DNA of 64,000 bases from Streptomyces dioscori (GTDB taxonomy: Bacteria > Actinomycetota > Actinomycetes > Streptomycetales > Streptomycetaceae). Below are positions 40,853-49,701 of this stretch, one piece after another. A model generated the notes under the pieces. That model ran no database searches, was not told where the DNA came from, and saw only the letters and a list, made by a program, of their open reading frames with translations. Numbering within the stretch: position 1 is the first letter of the stretch; each line of letters opens with the position of its first letter. Position numbers and translations under genes: made by a program. The DNA is taken from NCBI RefSeq assembly GCF_003024195.1, contig NZ_KZ679038.1, positions 62,001 through 126,000 on the forward strand. Direction: 5' to 3'.

Positions 40853-41554
40853 TCAGTCCTCCGCGTCGCGGATCAGGAGTGCGATCTGTACCCGGTTCTC
40901 GACCGCCAGTTTCGCGAACAGGTTGCCGGTGTGGGCCTTGACCGTCGCGACGGTGATGCCCAGCCGCTCGGCGATCTGCGCGTTGCCCAGTCCGTCCGCG
41001 ACGGCCCGGGCGGTCTCCCGTTCCCGTTCGGTCAGCGTCGACAGCCGTTCACGTGCGGCCGCGCGGCCGTGGTCACGGGTGTGCGCGGAGTCCGGGCCGG
41101 TGGCCGCGGCGATCACCCGCGCGGTGGCCGCCGGGGACAGCACCGGGTTGCCGTCCGCGACGGTGCGTACCGCGTCGAGGATGCGGGCGGGCGGGGTGTC
41201 CTTGAGGACGAAGCCGAGCGCCCCCGCGCGCAGCGCCCCGAGCACCAGGTCGTCGGAATCGAAGGTGGTCAGCATCAGCACCCGGGGCGGCGCCGGCCGG
41301 GTGAGCAGTTCCCGGGTCGTGTCCAGACCGTCCCGGCCCGGCATCCGTACGTCCATCAGCACGACGTCGGGCCGCTGCTCGGCGACCACGGCGAGCGCGG
41401 CGTTCCCGTCGGCCGCCTCCGCCACGACGGTCAGGTCCGGTTCGCCGTCGATGACCAGCCGCAGGGCCATCCGGACCAGTTCCTCGTCGTCGACGATGAC
41501 GACCCGTACGGGATCGGGCCGGCTCTCGGTCGACGTGCTCTTGTCGTGGCTCAT
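40853..41554 (-). CDS. NarL/LuxR-type response regulator
   Basis: A 233-residue response regulator: receiver VVIVDDEELVRMALRLVI, phospho-acceptor Asp in VVLMDVRMPGRDG near residue 67, FVLKDTPP with the conserved Lys, then a LuxR helix-turn-helix LTERERETARAVADGLGNAQIAERLG, key ITVATVKAHTGNL. Its start overlaps the sensor kinase stop by four bases (ATGA), indicating coupled translation. The kinase/regulator pair is divergent from a secreted peptidase gene. Confidence 0.92.
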   Translation of the reverse strand: MSHDKSTSTESRPDPVRVVIVDDEELVRMALRLVIDGEPDLTVVAEAADGNAALAVVAEQRPDVVLMDVRMPGRDGLDTTRELLTRPAPPRVLMLTTFDSDDLVLGALRAGALGFVLKDTPPARILDAVRTVADGNPVLSPAATARVIAAATGPDSAHTRDHGRAAARERLSTLTERERETARAVADGLGNAQIAERLGITVATVKAHTGNLFAKLAVENRVQIALLIRDAED

Positions 41555-42744
41555 GCGCTCTTTTCGTGGCTGTGGGTGGGGCCGTCCGGCCAGGGCAGTC
41601 GTGCGGTGAGAACGTACCCGCCCTCGGGCGTGGAACGGTGATCGAGTTCGCCGCCGGCCAGGGTGATCCGTTCGCCGAGACCCAGCAGGCCGAAGCCGGA
41701 CGCGGGTGGCCGTGCGGTGCGCAGCGGGGCAGGTCCGTTGCGGACGCCGATGTCGAGGGTGCCGCCCGCCGTGCCGTCGAGGGTGACCTGCACGACCGCG
41801 CCGGGTGCGTGCTTGGCGGCGTTGGTCAGCGCTTCCTGGACGATCCGGTAGCAGGTCCGTCCGACACCGCCGGGCGGGGTCGCGGTCACGGTGTCGGTCA
41901 GCCTTACGTCGAGTCCCGAGGCGCGGGCGTCGGCCACCAGGTCGGGGATCCGGTCGAGGGAGGGCTGCGGCGGTTCCGGGCGGCCGGGGTCGGCGCGGAG
42001 CACGCCGAGGACCTCACGCAGTTCTTCCAGTGCCTGGTGGGAGCCTTCGGCGATACCGCGGACCAGCACGCGGTTCTCGTCGGCCGAGAGGTCCTGGCGG
42101 TGGTCGAGCACCCCGGCCTGCATGGCGACCAGGGAGATGCGGTGCGCGAGGACGTCGTGCATCTCGCGGGCGATCCGGTTGCGCTCCAGGGCCCGTGCCT
42201 GCGCGGCCCGTGCGCTCTGCTCCCGCTCCGCGCTCTCCGCCCGCTCCCGCAGGGACCGCACCTCGACCCGCCGCGCCCCGACGGCCATGCCCGCGGCCGC
42301 CGCGATCCCCGCGGTCAGCGCCGGCACGACGACCTGGACCCACCACTGCACGTCGGCCGATCCCTGCACCGGGAACATCCCGACGGCGACCTGCGACGCG
42401 ATCACGTAGGCCAGGGCGACGGCCCCGATCTCCACCGGGCGGCGGCGGGTGGAGACCGAGCACAGTGCCAGCAGTGCGGCGCCGGTGGCGCACGCCGAAG
42501 CGGTCGAGGCGACCGCGACCGTCAGGGCCACCGTGAGGGGCCACCGCCGCCGCCACAGCAGCAGCGTCAGGCAGCCCAGGGCGATCAGCGGATCGGCTAC
42601 GAGGATCCAGGCGTCCGGGCCGCCGGGTTGCTTGCGCGCCAGTGCGAGGGTCGTCAGCCAGATCGGCAGGCTCACGACAGCGGCCACCGTCAGCCGCCAG
42701 GCCTGCTGCCACACTCCGAGTCGCGGCATCACGTCCGTGTTCAC
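41551..42744 (-). CDS. NarL-type sensor histidine kinase (HisKA_3)
   Basis: A 397-residue membrane kinase. Four to five hydrophobic spans occupy residues 10-160. The dimerisation segment has the phospho-acceptor His in ERNRIAREMHDVLAHRISLVA (near residue 208). The ATPase shows the N-box RIVQEALTNAAKHAPG near 300 and a short G-box GFGLLGLGERITLAGG near 360. There is no large extracellular sensor loop, so it probably senses membrane or cell-wall state. GTG 42744 is chosen over ATG 42732. It overlaps its cognate regulator gene. Confidence 0.9.
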   Translation of the reverse strand: MNTDVMPRLGVWQQAWRLTVAAVVSLPIWLTTLALARKQPGGPDAWILVADPLIALGCLTLLLWRRRWPLTVALTVAVASTASACATGAALLALCSVSTRRRPVEIGAVALAYVIASQVAVGMFPVQGSADVQWWVQVVVPALTAGIAAAAGMAVGARRVEVRSLRERAESAEREQSARAAQARALERNRIAREMHDVLAHRISLVAMQAGVLDHRQDLSADENRVLVRGIAEGSHQALEELREVLGVLRADPGRPEPPQPSLDRIPDLVADARASGLDVRLTDTVTATPPGGVGRTCYRIVQEALTNAAKHAPGAVVQVTLDGTAGGTLDIGVRNGPAPLRTARPPASGFGLLGLGERITLAGGELDHRSTPEGGYVLTARLPWPDGPTHSHEKSA

Positions 42745-42930
42745 CAGGCCATTGTCACCACGTCGTACGACCGGTGGATCACACCCAGGACGGATGCGCC
42801 TACGACCCAGGTCTAACCGACGCCTCTCCCTCGGGCCAGGCCGGGTCGGTCCGCCGGGCCGATGTGCCGGCCGTTCCTGGTCAACAGAATCGTTCGCGTG
42901 CCGGTAAAGCCCCCCACAGGAGGACACCTC

Positions 42931-44469
42931 ATGCGCAGAAGTCTGTCCCTCGCCCTCACCGCCGCGGCGGTGACGCTGACCGCGCTTCCGGGGGCGCCGT
43001 CAGCGTCCGCGACAGCGGCCACGACGGCACCGGCGCCCGGCGCCCTGCGGTGGGGCCCGTGCCCCCCGGGAGCCTCCGCGCCCCGCCTGGAGTGCTCGAC
43101 GCTCGAAGTCCCGCTGGACTACCGCGATCCCGACGGTCGGCAGATCGAGGTCGCCGTCTCCCGGCTGGCGAGCGGGAAGCCCTCGCAGCGACGTGGTGTC
43201 CTGCTGACGAACCCGGGCGGCCCGGGCGGCTCCGGCCTGATCTACCCGGCCGTCCTCGCCGCGTCGGGGCTGCCGCAGGAGGTGGTCGACTCGTACGACA
43301 TCATCGGCTTCGACCCGCGCGGGGTGGGCCGCAGCACTCCGGTGACCTGCGACCTGTCGAAGGAGCAGCAGTGGCGCGGCAACTTCCCGCCGTACGCGCA
43401 CACCGCGGCCGATGTGACGCGGGAGGCGGGTCACGCACGGAAGATCGCCGGGCAGTGCGAGAACTCCCGGACGGCGTGGATGCTGCCGCACACCACCACC
43501 GCCAACACCGCGCGCGACATGGACCGCCTGCGGAGCGCACTGGGCGAGCCGAAAGTGTCGTACCTCGGTGCCTCCTACGGCAGTTACCTCGGCGCGGTCT
43601 ACACGACGCTGTTCCCGCGGCGGGGCGACCGGATCGTGCTCGACAGCAACCTGGGTCCCGGCGGCTACGACGTCACGGCCATGCGGCTGTTCGCCCGTGG
43701 GCTGGAGGACCGCTTCCCCGACTTCGCCGCGTTCGCCGTCAGGCATCCCGAGTACGGTCTGGGGTCCACGCCGAAGCAGATCGCCGCCAAGTTCCACGAG
43801 CTCGCGTCCCGACTGGACTCGAAGCCGGTCCAGGACGTCAACGGGACCGCGTTCCGGGCGTACACCTTCGAGCAGTTGTACGCCGACAGCTCCATGCCGA
43901 AGCTCGCCGAGTTCTGGCAGGCGGTCGACACGGGGGCGGAACTGCCGCTTCCGGAGCCGCCCGCGGAGCTGGAGAATCTCATGGCCTCACGTTTCGCCGT
44001 GGTCTGCGGTGACACGCGCTGGCCGGGAACGGTCCGGGAGTACCAGCGCAACGTCGCCGTCGACCGGCTGAAGTACCCGATGCTGGGCGGCTCCACGGCA
44101 AGCGTCACGCCCTGCGCGTACTGGCCGCGGGAGCGGACCGAACCGCCGGTGCGTATCACCGGGCGGGGTCCGTCGAACGTACTGATGATGCAGAACGAGC
44201 GCGACCCGGGTACGCCGCTGGCCGGCGCGCGGGAGTTGCGGCGGGCCTTCAAGGGGCGGGCCACGATGGTGACGGTCGACCAGGGAGGCCACGGCGTCTA
44301 TCCGTACGGCGGCAACACGTGCGCCAACGACGCCGCGACGACGTTCCTGACCACCGGGGAACGCCCCGCGCGGGACCTCGCCTGCGCGGCGGAACCCGGT
44401 GCGGCCACGCAACCCGGCGGAGCGACGCGTACCGACAGCACATCGCAAACCGCCGACGTGAGCAAGTGA
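42931..44469 (+). CDS. Secreted alpha/beta-hydrolase peptidase (tripeptidyl-aminopeptidase type)
   Basis: A 512-residue exported enzyme of the TAP/SlpD group. Sec signal with cleavage near SASATAAT, then PRLECSTLEVPLDYRDPDG, LLTNPGGPGGSGL (oxyanion region near 100), the nucleophile motif GASYGSYLGAVY near 213, the catalytic Asp in QNERDPGTPLAGA near 425, and GGHGVYPYGGNTCAND with the catalytic His near 458. The C-terminal TAP-like domain is followed by a short Ala/Thr tail. It removes short peptides from the N-terminus of extracellular proteins. GGAGGAC precedes the ATG. Divergent from the kinase operon, possibly under its control. Confidence 0.93.
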   Translation: MRRSLSLALTAAAVTLTALPGAPSASATAATTAPAPGALRWGPCPPGASAPRLECSTLEVPLDYRDPDGRQIEVAVSRLASGKPSQRRGVLLTNPGGPGGSGLIYPAVLAASGLPQEVVDSYDIIGFDPRGVGRSTPVTCDLSKEQQWRGNFPPYAHTAADVTREAGHARKIAGQCENSRTAWMLPHTTTANTARDMDRLRSALGEPKVSYLGASYGSYLGAVYTTLFPRRGDRIVLDSNLGPGGYDVTAMRLFARGLEDRFPDFAAFAVRHPEYGLGSTPKQIAAKFHELASRLDSKPVQDVNGTAFRAYTFEQLYADSSMPKLAEFWQAVDTGAELPLPEPPAELENLMASRFAVVCGDTRWPGTVREYQRNVAVDRLKYPMLGGSTASVTPCAYWPRERTEPPVRITGRGPSNVLMMQNERDPGTPLAGARELRRAFKGRATMVTVDQGGHGVYPYGGNTCANDAATTFLTTGERPARDLACAAEPGAATQPGGATRTDSTSQTADVSK

Positions 44470-44483
44470 GGCAGGCGCCGCCG

Positions 44484-45137
44484 ATGTTCGAGGACATGCG
44501 AAGCCGCCGGGCCGCCCGGCGGATCACCCCCGGCGACGGTCGGCCGCTCAAGCGGTTCCGCTGGTGGCAGTTGCCCTACCGTTCCCTGTTCTACCTGCCG
44601 TTGCCCGACGGCGACGGAGGGAAGGCGGTCTATGCCGTGGACGTCGGACGCGGTCAGGACCAGACGTCCGCGAAGGCCAAGGCGGACCTGTACCTCGACG
44701 GCAGGCACCACGCCCGGTCGAGGCTTCCCGCCGCCTTCCCGGTCCCCGGCGGCACCGTCGAGGTGCGGTTGAGCAACTTCGGCCTGCGGCGCTGCCATTA
44801 CGTCACCGTAGAGGGCACCGAACAGCTGCTCGTCCCGGACCGCGACTCCGCCGAGGGACGCCGCGCCCATCTCGACCGCGCGCATCCCGCACTGAGCCGC
44901 TGGATCGGCGCCGTCTCACTGACCGTGCTCGTCGTGGCCCTGGTCATGCTGGGCACACAGCTCGCCGAGCAGGTCACCGAGGTACCCGCGGTGGCCGAGC
45001 GCGTCGGAGCCTTCACCGCGCCGGTCCATCCACCGGCCTGGGGCAACGTCGTGCTGACCCTGGTCACCCTGGCGGCCAGTACCGAGCGGGCACTGCGGCT
45101 GCGGTACAGCCGGCTGCTCGACGGCGCGGTGGGCTGA
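44484..45137 (+). CDS. Hypothetical membrane protein
   Basis: A 217-residue protein 14 bp after the peptidase gene. The N-terminal part is soluble and basic (RFRWWQLPYRSLFYLPLPDGDGGKAVYAVDVG), with a central segment VEVRLSNFGLRRCHYVT; two hydrophobic spans lie near 145-165 and 185-205. No family is recognised. Tight spacing suggests co-transcription with the peptidase, possibly as a membrane partner. Confidence 0.7.
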   Translation: MFEDMRSRRAARRITPGDGRPLKRFRWWQLPYRSLFYLPLPDGDGGKAVYAVDVGRGQDQTSAKAKADLYLDGRHHARSRLPAAFPVPGGTVEVRLSNFGLRRCHYVTVEGTEQLLVPDRDSAEGRRAHLDRAHPALSRWIGAVSLTVLVVALVMLGTQLAEQVTEVPAVAERVGAFTAPVHPPAWGNVVLTLVTLAASTERALRLRYSRLLDGAVG

Positions 45138-45209
45138 CACGGCGGGGTGGCCCCGGCCGCTGCTCAGCAGGGCAGGCCGCGCCCCACTTCGATCGTGCAC
45201 CGGCTGCCC

Positions 45210-45851
45210 TCAGATGATGCGGGGCACGGTCTCGTTGCGCCGGGTGGACCAGTTGGTGACGACGGGCTTGTCCACGGTGGCCGTGTCGGGGAGTTCGAGT
45301 TCGGCGGGGTCGGGGTCGTCCTCGGTGACCGCGACGATGACGTTCTCGAACTGCGTGCCGGCGTCGCCGCCGGTGGTCTTGGCATCGATGCCGGTGTACG
45401 CGACGGCGGAGCCGGTGAGCTTGATCGGGTCCTCGCCGCCCTGCCCGACGGGAGAGGCGACGCCGTCGGCGCCGGAGCCGAAGGACACGCTGGGCGTGTT
45501 GACGTCGAGGTAGCAGGTGATCCCGGACTTGGCTTTGGCCGTGACCAGGTAGTAGCCGTCGACGTCAGGATCGGACTTCCACGCGACCGTGAGGTCCAGG
45601 TCGTTGGTGCCGCAGGACTGTCCGTAGCCGCTCTTGTCGCCGCCGGCAGGACTGCTGGCCCCGGTCGACGGGCTGTCGCTGGAGGGGGTTGCGCTCCCGC
45701 CATCGTCGGAGGCGGCCTCGGAAGGGGCCGCGGAACCGCCGGTGTCCGTCGAGTCCTCGGGCTCGCACGCGGTCGTGGCGGCCAGGGCTGTCACGGCTGC
45801 GGCGGCCAGGACGAGACGGGTGGAACGGGCGGCGAGACGCGAGCGCATCAT
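45210..45851 (-). CDS. Putative lipoprotein with DUF4232-like domain
   Basis: A 213-residue lipoprotein: signal ARSTRLVLAAAAVTALAATTAC, a 45-residue Ser/Gly/Asp linker, then a beta-sandwich domain with CGTNDLDLTV, DGYYLVTAKAKSGITCYL (two Cys) and a late VTNWS strand, similar in plan to DUF4232. Function unknown. GGAG lies 3-6 nt before the two adjacent ATGs (45851 and 45848). Monocistronic. Confidence 0.72.
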   Translation of the reverse strand: MMRSRLAARSTRLVLAAAAVTALAATTACEPEDSTDTGGSAAPSEAASDDGGSATPSSDSPSTGASSPAGGDKSGYGQSCGTNDLDLTVAWKSDPDVDGYYLVTAKAKSGITCYLDVNTPSVSFGSGADGVASPVGQGGEDPIKLTGSAVAYTGIDAKTTGGDAGTQFENVIVAVTEDDPDPAELELPDTATVDKPVVTNWSTRRNETVPRII

Positions 45852-46010
45852 GATCTCCAGCGACTGTCGGTTGCAGTGCTTCCTGCTGACGCCACCGACA
45901 CTAGGGCCGAGCGGATCTTCAGACGATCCCGAGAATGTCCAGGTCCGGTATCAACGAATCGGTTCCATGAATCGGCGCCGAGTTGCCCGAGCGGTGTCCC
46001 AGGAAATCGC

Positions 46011-46806
46011 TCAGCCCCAGGTGAGCGGGTCGAGGTGGAGGTAGAACCTCAAGCGGTCGTGGTCCAGCGCGATGCCGTACCTCTCGGCGAAGGCCGTGTC
46101 CGCGTCCCGGGCCTGCTCCTCGTCCGTCCACGTCTCTCGCGCGTTGGCGAGCAGGAGCGCCAGGTCGGCGTAGCGGTCGGCCAGTCCGAGGCGGCCCAGG
46201 TCGACGAAGCCGGCCACGTCCAGGGTCCGCGGATCGAGGATGATGTTGGGCAGGCACAGGTCCCCATGGCATACGGCCATGTCGACGGCTTCCTGCTCCC
46301 GTCGCCGTGCGACCTGGTGGACGAGGCGGTCCAGCAGCTCCGCGGTGGGCGTCTGCTGCTGTTCGACGGGGAGGAACTCGGGGTTGACCGCGTCACGCGC
46401 CACGACATCGCGCGCCATGGTGACCATGGCGCGCCAGACCCCAGCGAAAGGGGCACCGGGACACGGAGGTCTCGTGCAGCAGGCGGACCGCGTCCGCGAT
46501 GCGTTCCCAGGCCACCCGCAGGTCCGCAGCCGGCAGTTGACCGGCGGGTACGCCGGAGACAGCGCTCGTCACCAGACAGGCGCCGGCGTCACCGGACCGC
46601 CAGTCGAGCACTCGGGGGCCAGGTACACCCTGATCGCTCAGCCAGGCGCACCGGTCACGCTCGGCTTCCAGTTCGGCCGCACCCGCGGCAGACACACACT
46701 TGGCGTACCGGGTGGCGTCCGCGCTGCGAAAGACGGTGGCTCCCGACTCGCCGCCCGTGACAGGCGACCAGCCGCCGTCATCCACGCCGAGGAGCACCGG
46801 CGACAT
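46011..46806 (-). pseudogene. Aminoglycoside phosphotransferase (APH(3'')-like), split by a frameshift
   Basis: The N-terminal half (from ATG 46806, GGAG 8 nt upstream: VTGGESGATVFRS, the ATP-binding lobe) and the C-terminal half (VCHGDLCLPNIILD with the catalytic HGDxxxxN, then GFVDLGRLGLADRYADLA) lie in different frames. They join if one T is removed from the TTT at 46447-46449 (minus strand), giving RCPFAGVWRAMVTMARDVVARDAV, the normal continuation. The joined protein would be about 264 residues, the size of streptomycin-type 3''-phosphotransferases. As sequenced, the first frame stops at 46393. Either the gene is broken or one base is miscalled. Confidence 0.8.
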
Positions 46807-46920
46807 GGTCCGAGCTCCGCGGCGATCACCCATGGCCGCCACTCTAACCAGCGAGTGGTCCATCGAAGCTCTGCTCACCCGGGCAGGGCATGCCACGACT
46901 CAACGGCGCCGCCACGAGGG

Positions 46921-47331
46921 TCACTCCAGGATCGCCGTCGCCTCCACCTCGACGAGAACGTCCGGCTCGAAGAGGTAATCGACGCCGATGAGGGAGGCCG
47001 GTGGCATGGGAAGCCGGAGTCCGATCTCGTCGGCGACCGTCTCCAGACCGTTCATCAAGTCGCCGATCTTGTCCGGGTTCCACCGGGTCACGTAGAACGT
47101 CAGGCGCAGCACGTCCGCGAACGACGCACCCGCGCCTGCGAGCCCGACGGAGGTGTTGCGCAGCGCCTGGGCGACCTGTCCGGCCAGATCGCCGGGCGCG
47201 ACCGGTGTCCCGTCGGCCTGGCGCGCGATCTGGCCGCTCACGTGGACATGCCTCGTCCCGGTACCCACGGCCACATGGTGGTACGGGGTCGGCCGCAGCA
47301 TGCCTTCCGGCGTGAAGTACTGCACAGTCAT
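46921..47331 (-). CDS. RidA/YjgF-family protein lacking the deaminase Arg
   Basis: A 136-residue trimer-forming RidA superfamily protein: VHVSGQIARQADGTPV, LAGQVAQALRNTSVGLAGAGASFADVLRLTFYVT and a final VDYLFEPDVLVEVEATAI. Canonical RidA has an Arg (PARTTV-type) that binds the substrate carboxylate; here the site reads PASLIGV, so imine-deaminase activity is not expected and this belongs to another Rid subgroup. GGAGGAGAG lies 6 nt before the ATG. Divergent from an HxlR-type regulator with 77 bp between. Confidence 0.9.
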   Translation of the reverse strand: MTVQYFTPEGMLRPTPYHHVAVGTGTRHVHVSGQIARQADGTPVAPGDLAGQVAQALRNTSVGLAGAGASFADVLRLTFYVTRWNPDKIGDLMNGLETVADEIGLRLPMPPASLIGVDYLFEPDVLVEVEATAILE

Positions 47332-47349
47332 GATCTTCTCTCCTCCTGA

Positions 47350-47375
47350 GTAAGTATCTGTAAGCTACCTAGTAG
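47350..47375. promoter_or_regulatory. GTAAG direct repeats and CTAC-CTA-GTAG element in the ridA/hxlR gap
   Basis: GTAAG occurs at 47350 and 47360 (10-bp period), followed by the partial palindrome CTACCTAGTAG at 47365-47375. AT-rich for this genome and placed between the divergent genes; candidate HxlR operator and promoter. Confidence 0.5.
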
Positions 47376-47408
47376 GAGAAGGACACTTCAACGAGACCAG
47401 GTTTCGCC

Positions 47409-47780
47409 ATGGATACCGACGACGAACTCCTGATCGAGGCCCCGCACCGCGAACTGCTCGATCAGATCCTCGACAAGTGGTCGCTGAGCGTCCTCAACGA
47501 ACTCTGCGAACGCCCGTGCCGCTTCAACGAACTGCGTCGGGCCATCCCCCAGGTCACCCAGAAATCGTTGACGGCGACGCTCCGGCGGCTGGAACGCAAC
47601 GGTGTGATCGAGCGCGAGGTCGTCTCCACCCGCCCGGTGGCGGTCATGTACCGGATCACGCCCCTCGGCAAGACCCTTCGGCACCCCATCGACGTGTTGC
47701 TGGCGTGGGCCACGCAGCACATGCCCGCCATCGAAGACGCGCGCGGAGACTTCGACAGGCAGGAAGAAGCGGGCCTCTGA
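47409..47780 (+). CDS. HxlR-family winged-helix regulator
   Basis: A 123-residue HxlR-type protein: DKWSLSVLNELCERPCRFNELRRAIPQVTQKSLTATLRRL, with the recognition helix in QKSLTATLRRLE and a wing in VVSTRPVAVMYRITPLGKTL. A Cys pair (CERPC, near residues 37-41) may be redox sensitive, as in some HxlR/HypR proteins. Divergent from the RidA-like gene, which it probably controls. Confidence 0.9.
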   Translation: MDTDDELLIEAPHRELLDQILDKWSLSVLNELCERPCRFNELRRAIPQVTQKSLTATLRRLERNGVIEREVVSTRPVAVMYRITPLGKTLRHPIDVLLAWATQHMPAIEDARGDFDRQEEAGL

Positions 47781-47801
47781 GAGGACCACACGCACAGGGC
47801 G

Positions 47802-48275
47802 TCACAGGCGAACCGACGTCGACGTCCGCAGCACCTCTTCGTCGTCGGTGAAGGCGCCGGAGGCCGTCGCCCCACCGAGGAGCGCGGTGACGAGTGCCGC
47901 CGCGGCGACGACCGCCCACCGCGACCGCCGTGAGCGGGGGCGTGCCGGTGCGGCGACAACGGGTGCGATGTCCATGGGCGCGGCGTACGCGGGTGAAGGG
48001 CCGCACGCGATGTCCGTACGGGCGTCCAGCCATGCCTCCGCCTCGTCGCCCCGGAGCCCGCAGGCCGCGACGAACGCCGCGACGAGTTCCTCGCGGGGAA
48101 GCCGTTCCCTGCCGAGCATGGTCGCCGCCGTGGAGTACGGCAGACAGTGGCCCGCGTCGGCCGCGTGCCGTTCCAGCCGGCGGTAGCTCAGACCTGACCA
48201 GACCTTGAGCCGTCGCAGCGCCGCCACGAAGGCGGCCGCGTCGGTGTCCGGCGGTGTGGGCGGTGCGGTGGTCAT
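47802..48275 (-). CDS. XRE-like DNA-binding domain fused to a C-terminal membrane anchor
   Basis: A 157-residue protein with an N-terminal helix-turn-helix of the actinobacterial XRE kind (FVAALRRLKVWSGLSYRRLERHA, then LPYSTAATMLGRERLPREELVAAFVAACG), then one membrane span (WAVVAAAALVTALLGGATASGAF, near 120-142) and a short acidic tail. Such proteins may tether DNA-binding to the membrane or sense the cell surface. Divergent from the serine hydrolase gene at 48407. Confidence 0.8.
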   Translation of the reverse strand: MTTAPPTPPDTDAAAFVAALRRLKVWSGLSYRRLERHAADAGHCLPYSTAATMLGRERLPREELVAAFVAACGLRGDEAEAWLDARTDIACGPSPAYAAPMDIAPVVAAPARPRSRRSRWAVVAAAALVTALLGGATASGAFTDDEEVLRTSTSVRL

Positions 48276-48406
48276 GACGGTGGTCCCCCCTGATGAGCTG
48301 GACGTACACGGGCTCGCACAAGCTCGAACGCCCTGACAGCTTGAAGAACGGCGGTGGCGACCGTCAACCTCGGTGCGGATTCCCGATGTTGGAGGTCATA
48401 GGTCAT

Positions 48407-49567
48407 ATGGGTCTGCCCCGCTGCTGCCGTACCCGCGCCGCCGTCACCGCTCTGGCGGCCCTGCTCACGCTGGGCGCGTGCACCGAGAACGGTGATGCCC
48501 GACGGCCGGCCACCGGGTCCGCCGTGGCCGCTCCGAAGGGGCGCGGCGGAGAGTCGGTCGGCGACTTCCTCCACCGTGTCCTGCCTGCCGGGACGGGCGG
48601 CACCGTGATCGCCGCACGCGGCGACGAACTCGCGTACTGCGGTGGCTTCGGGGCAGCGGACCGCGCCTCCGGTACTCCCGCGAGCTGCCGCACCGTCTAC
48701 GACGTCATGTCGATCACGAAGCAGTTCACCGCCGCCGCGATCCTGAAGCTGGAGGTCATGGGACGGCTGCGGGTGAGCGACCCGATCAGCCGCTTCCTGG
48801 GTCCGGTGCCCGAGGGAAAGCGCGACATCACGATCGACCAGCTGCTCACGCACACCTCGGGTCTCGTGGAGGGGCTCGGCGACGACTACCGACCCATCAC
48901 GCGCGACGAACTGGTGCGGCAAGCGATGGCATCGAAGCTGCAGTCGGCCCCGGGGAAGGAGTTCCACTACTCGAACACCGGATACAGCCTGCTCGCCGCG
49001 ATCGTCGAGAAAGCGTCCGGGGAGGGATACGAGCCGTTCCTGGCCCGGCACCTGTTCGCCCCAACCGGCATGAGACGTACGGGATACGTCCTGCCCCGGT
49101 GGCCGCGGAACCTGGTCGCGGTGGAGTACGACAGTGAGGGGCGCAGCCAGGGCAGGCCCCTCGACCACCCCTGGGCCGCCGACGGGCCGCACTGGCATCT
49201 ACGGGGCAACGGCGGCATGCTCTCCACCGCCCAGGACATGTTCCGCTGGCACCGGGCCCTCGCGGGCGACAAAGTACTGCCGGAGCAGGCCAGGCGGAAG
49301 CTGTTCGCGCCACGCGTCCAGGTGCCCGGCCTGGACGGCTCGTACGGATACGGCTGGGCCGTCCGCGAAACCCCCACCGGACGGACCGTCTGGCACAACG
49401 GCGGCAACGACTGGTCACTGGCCTACCTCACAAGGTCGCTGCGCGACGGCGTCCTGGTCTTCTGGGTCAGCAACCACGCGTACCAGGACGGCAAGTGGAA
49501 CCTGGAGGACCAGGCGGAGGAACTGACACAGGGCATCGCCGACCGCGTCCGCGCCGAGAACCACTGA
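48407..49567 (+). CDS. Beta-lactamase-family (class C/esterase) serine hydrolase lipoprotein
   Basis: A 386-residue serine hydrolase with lipoprotein signal (lipobox LTLGAC near residue 22). Catalytic motifs are SITK near residue 102 (SxxK), YSNTGY near 190 (YxN), and HNGGND near 325 (HxG). The family covers D-alanyl-D-alanine carboxypeptidases, esterases and penicillin-binding proteins, so no claim of drug resistance is made. ATG 48407 is preferred because the signal peptide starts there, with GGAGG 11 nt upstream; ATG 48386 is possible. Divergent from the membrane XRE protein. Confidence 0.88.
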   Translation: MGLPRCCRTRAAVTALAALLTLGACTENGDARRPATGSAVAAPKGRGGESVGDFLHRVLPAGTGGTVIAARGDELAYCGGFGAADRASGTPASCRTVYDVMSITKQFTAAAILKLEVMGRLRVSDPISRFLGPVPEGKRDITIDQLLTHTSGLVEGLGDDYRPITRDELVRQAMASKLQSAPGKEFHYSNTGYSLLAAIVEKASGEGYEPFLARHLFAPTGMRRTGYVLPRWPRNLVAVEYDSEGRSQGRPLDHPWAADGPHWHLRGNGGMLSTAQDMFRWHRALAGDKVLPEQARRKLFAPRVQVPGLDGSYGYGWAVRETPTGRTVWHNGGNDWSLAYLTRSLRDGVLVFWVSNHAYQDGKWNLEDQAEELTQGIADRVRAENH

Positions 49568-49701
49568 ACCAGCAACCGCTCCGCTGCTCGTGCAACGCGT
49601 TTAGGGTTGACTGGCAACGGCGTTGGGGAAGAAGTCGCCCTTCGGTCTGTCTTCCGAACCGGTGCCGATCCGTCGAAGCCGCATCGCGACCGAGAGTGAC
49701 C

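Noticed and set aside
48407..49567. Calling the serine hydrolase a true beta-lactamase
   Set aside because: SxxK, YxN and HxG motifs are shared by carboxypeptidases and esterases; the third motif is HNGG rather than KTG, so drug hydrolysis cannot be inferred.
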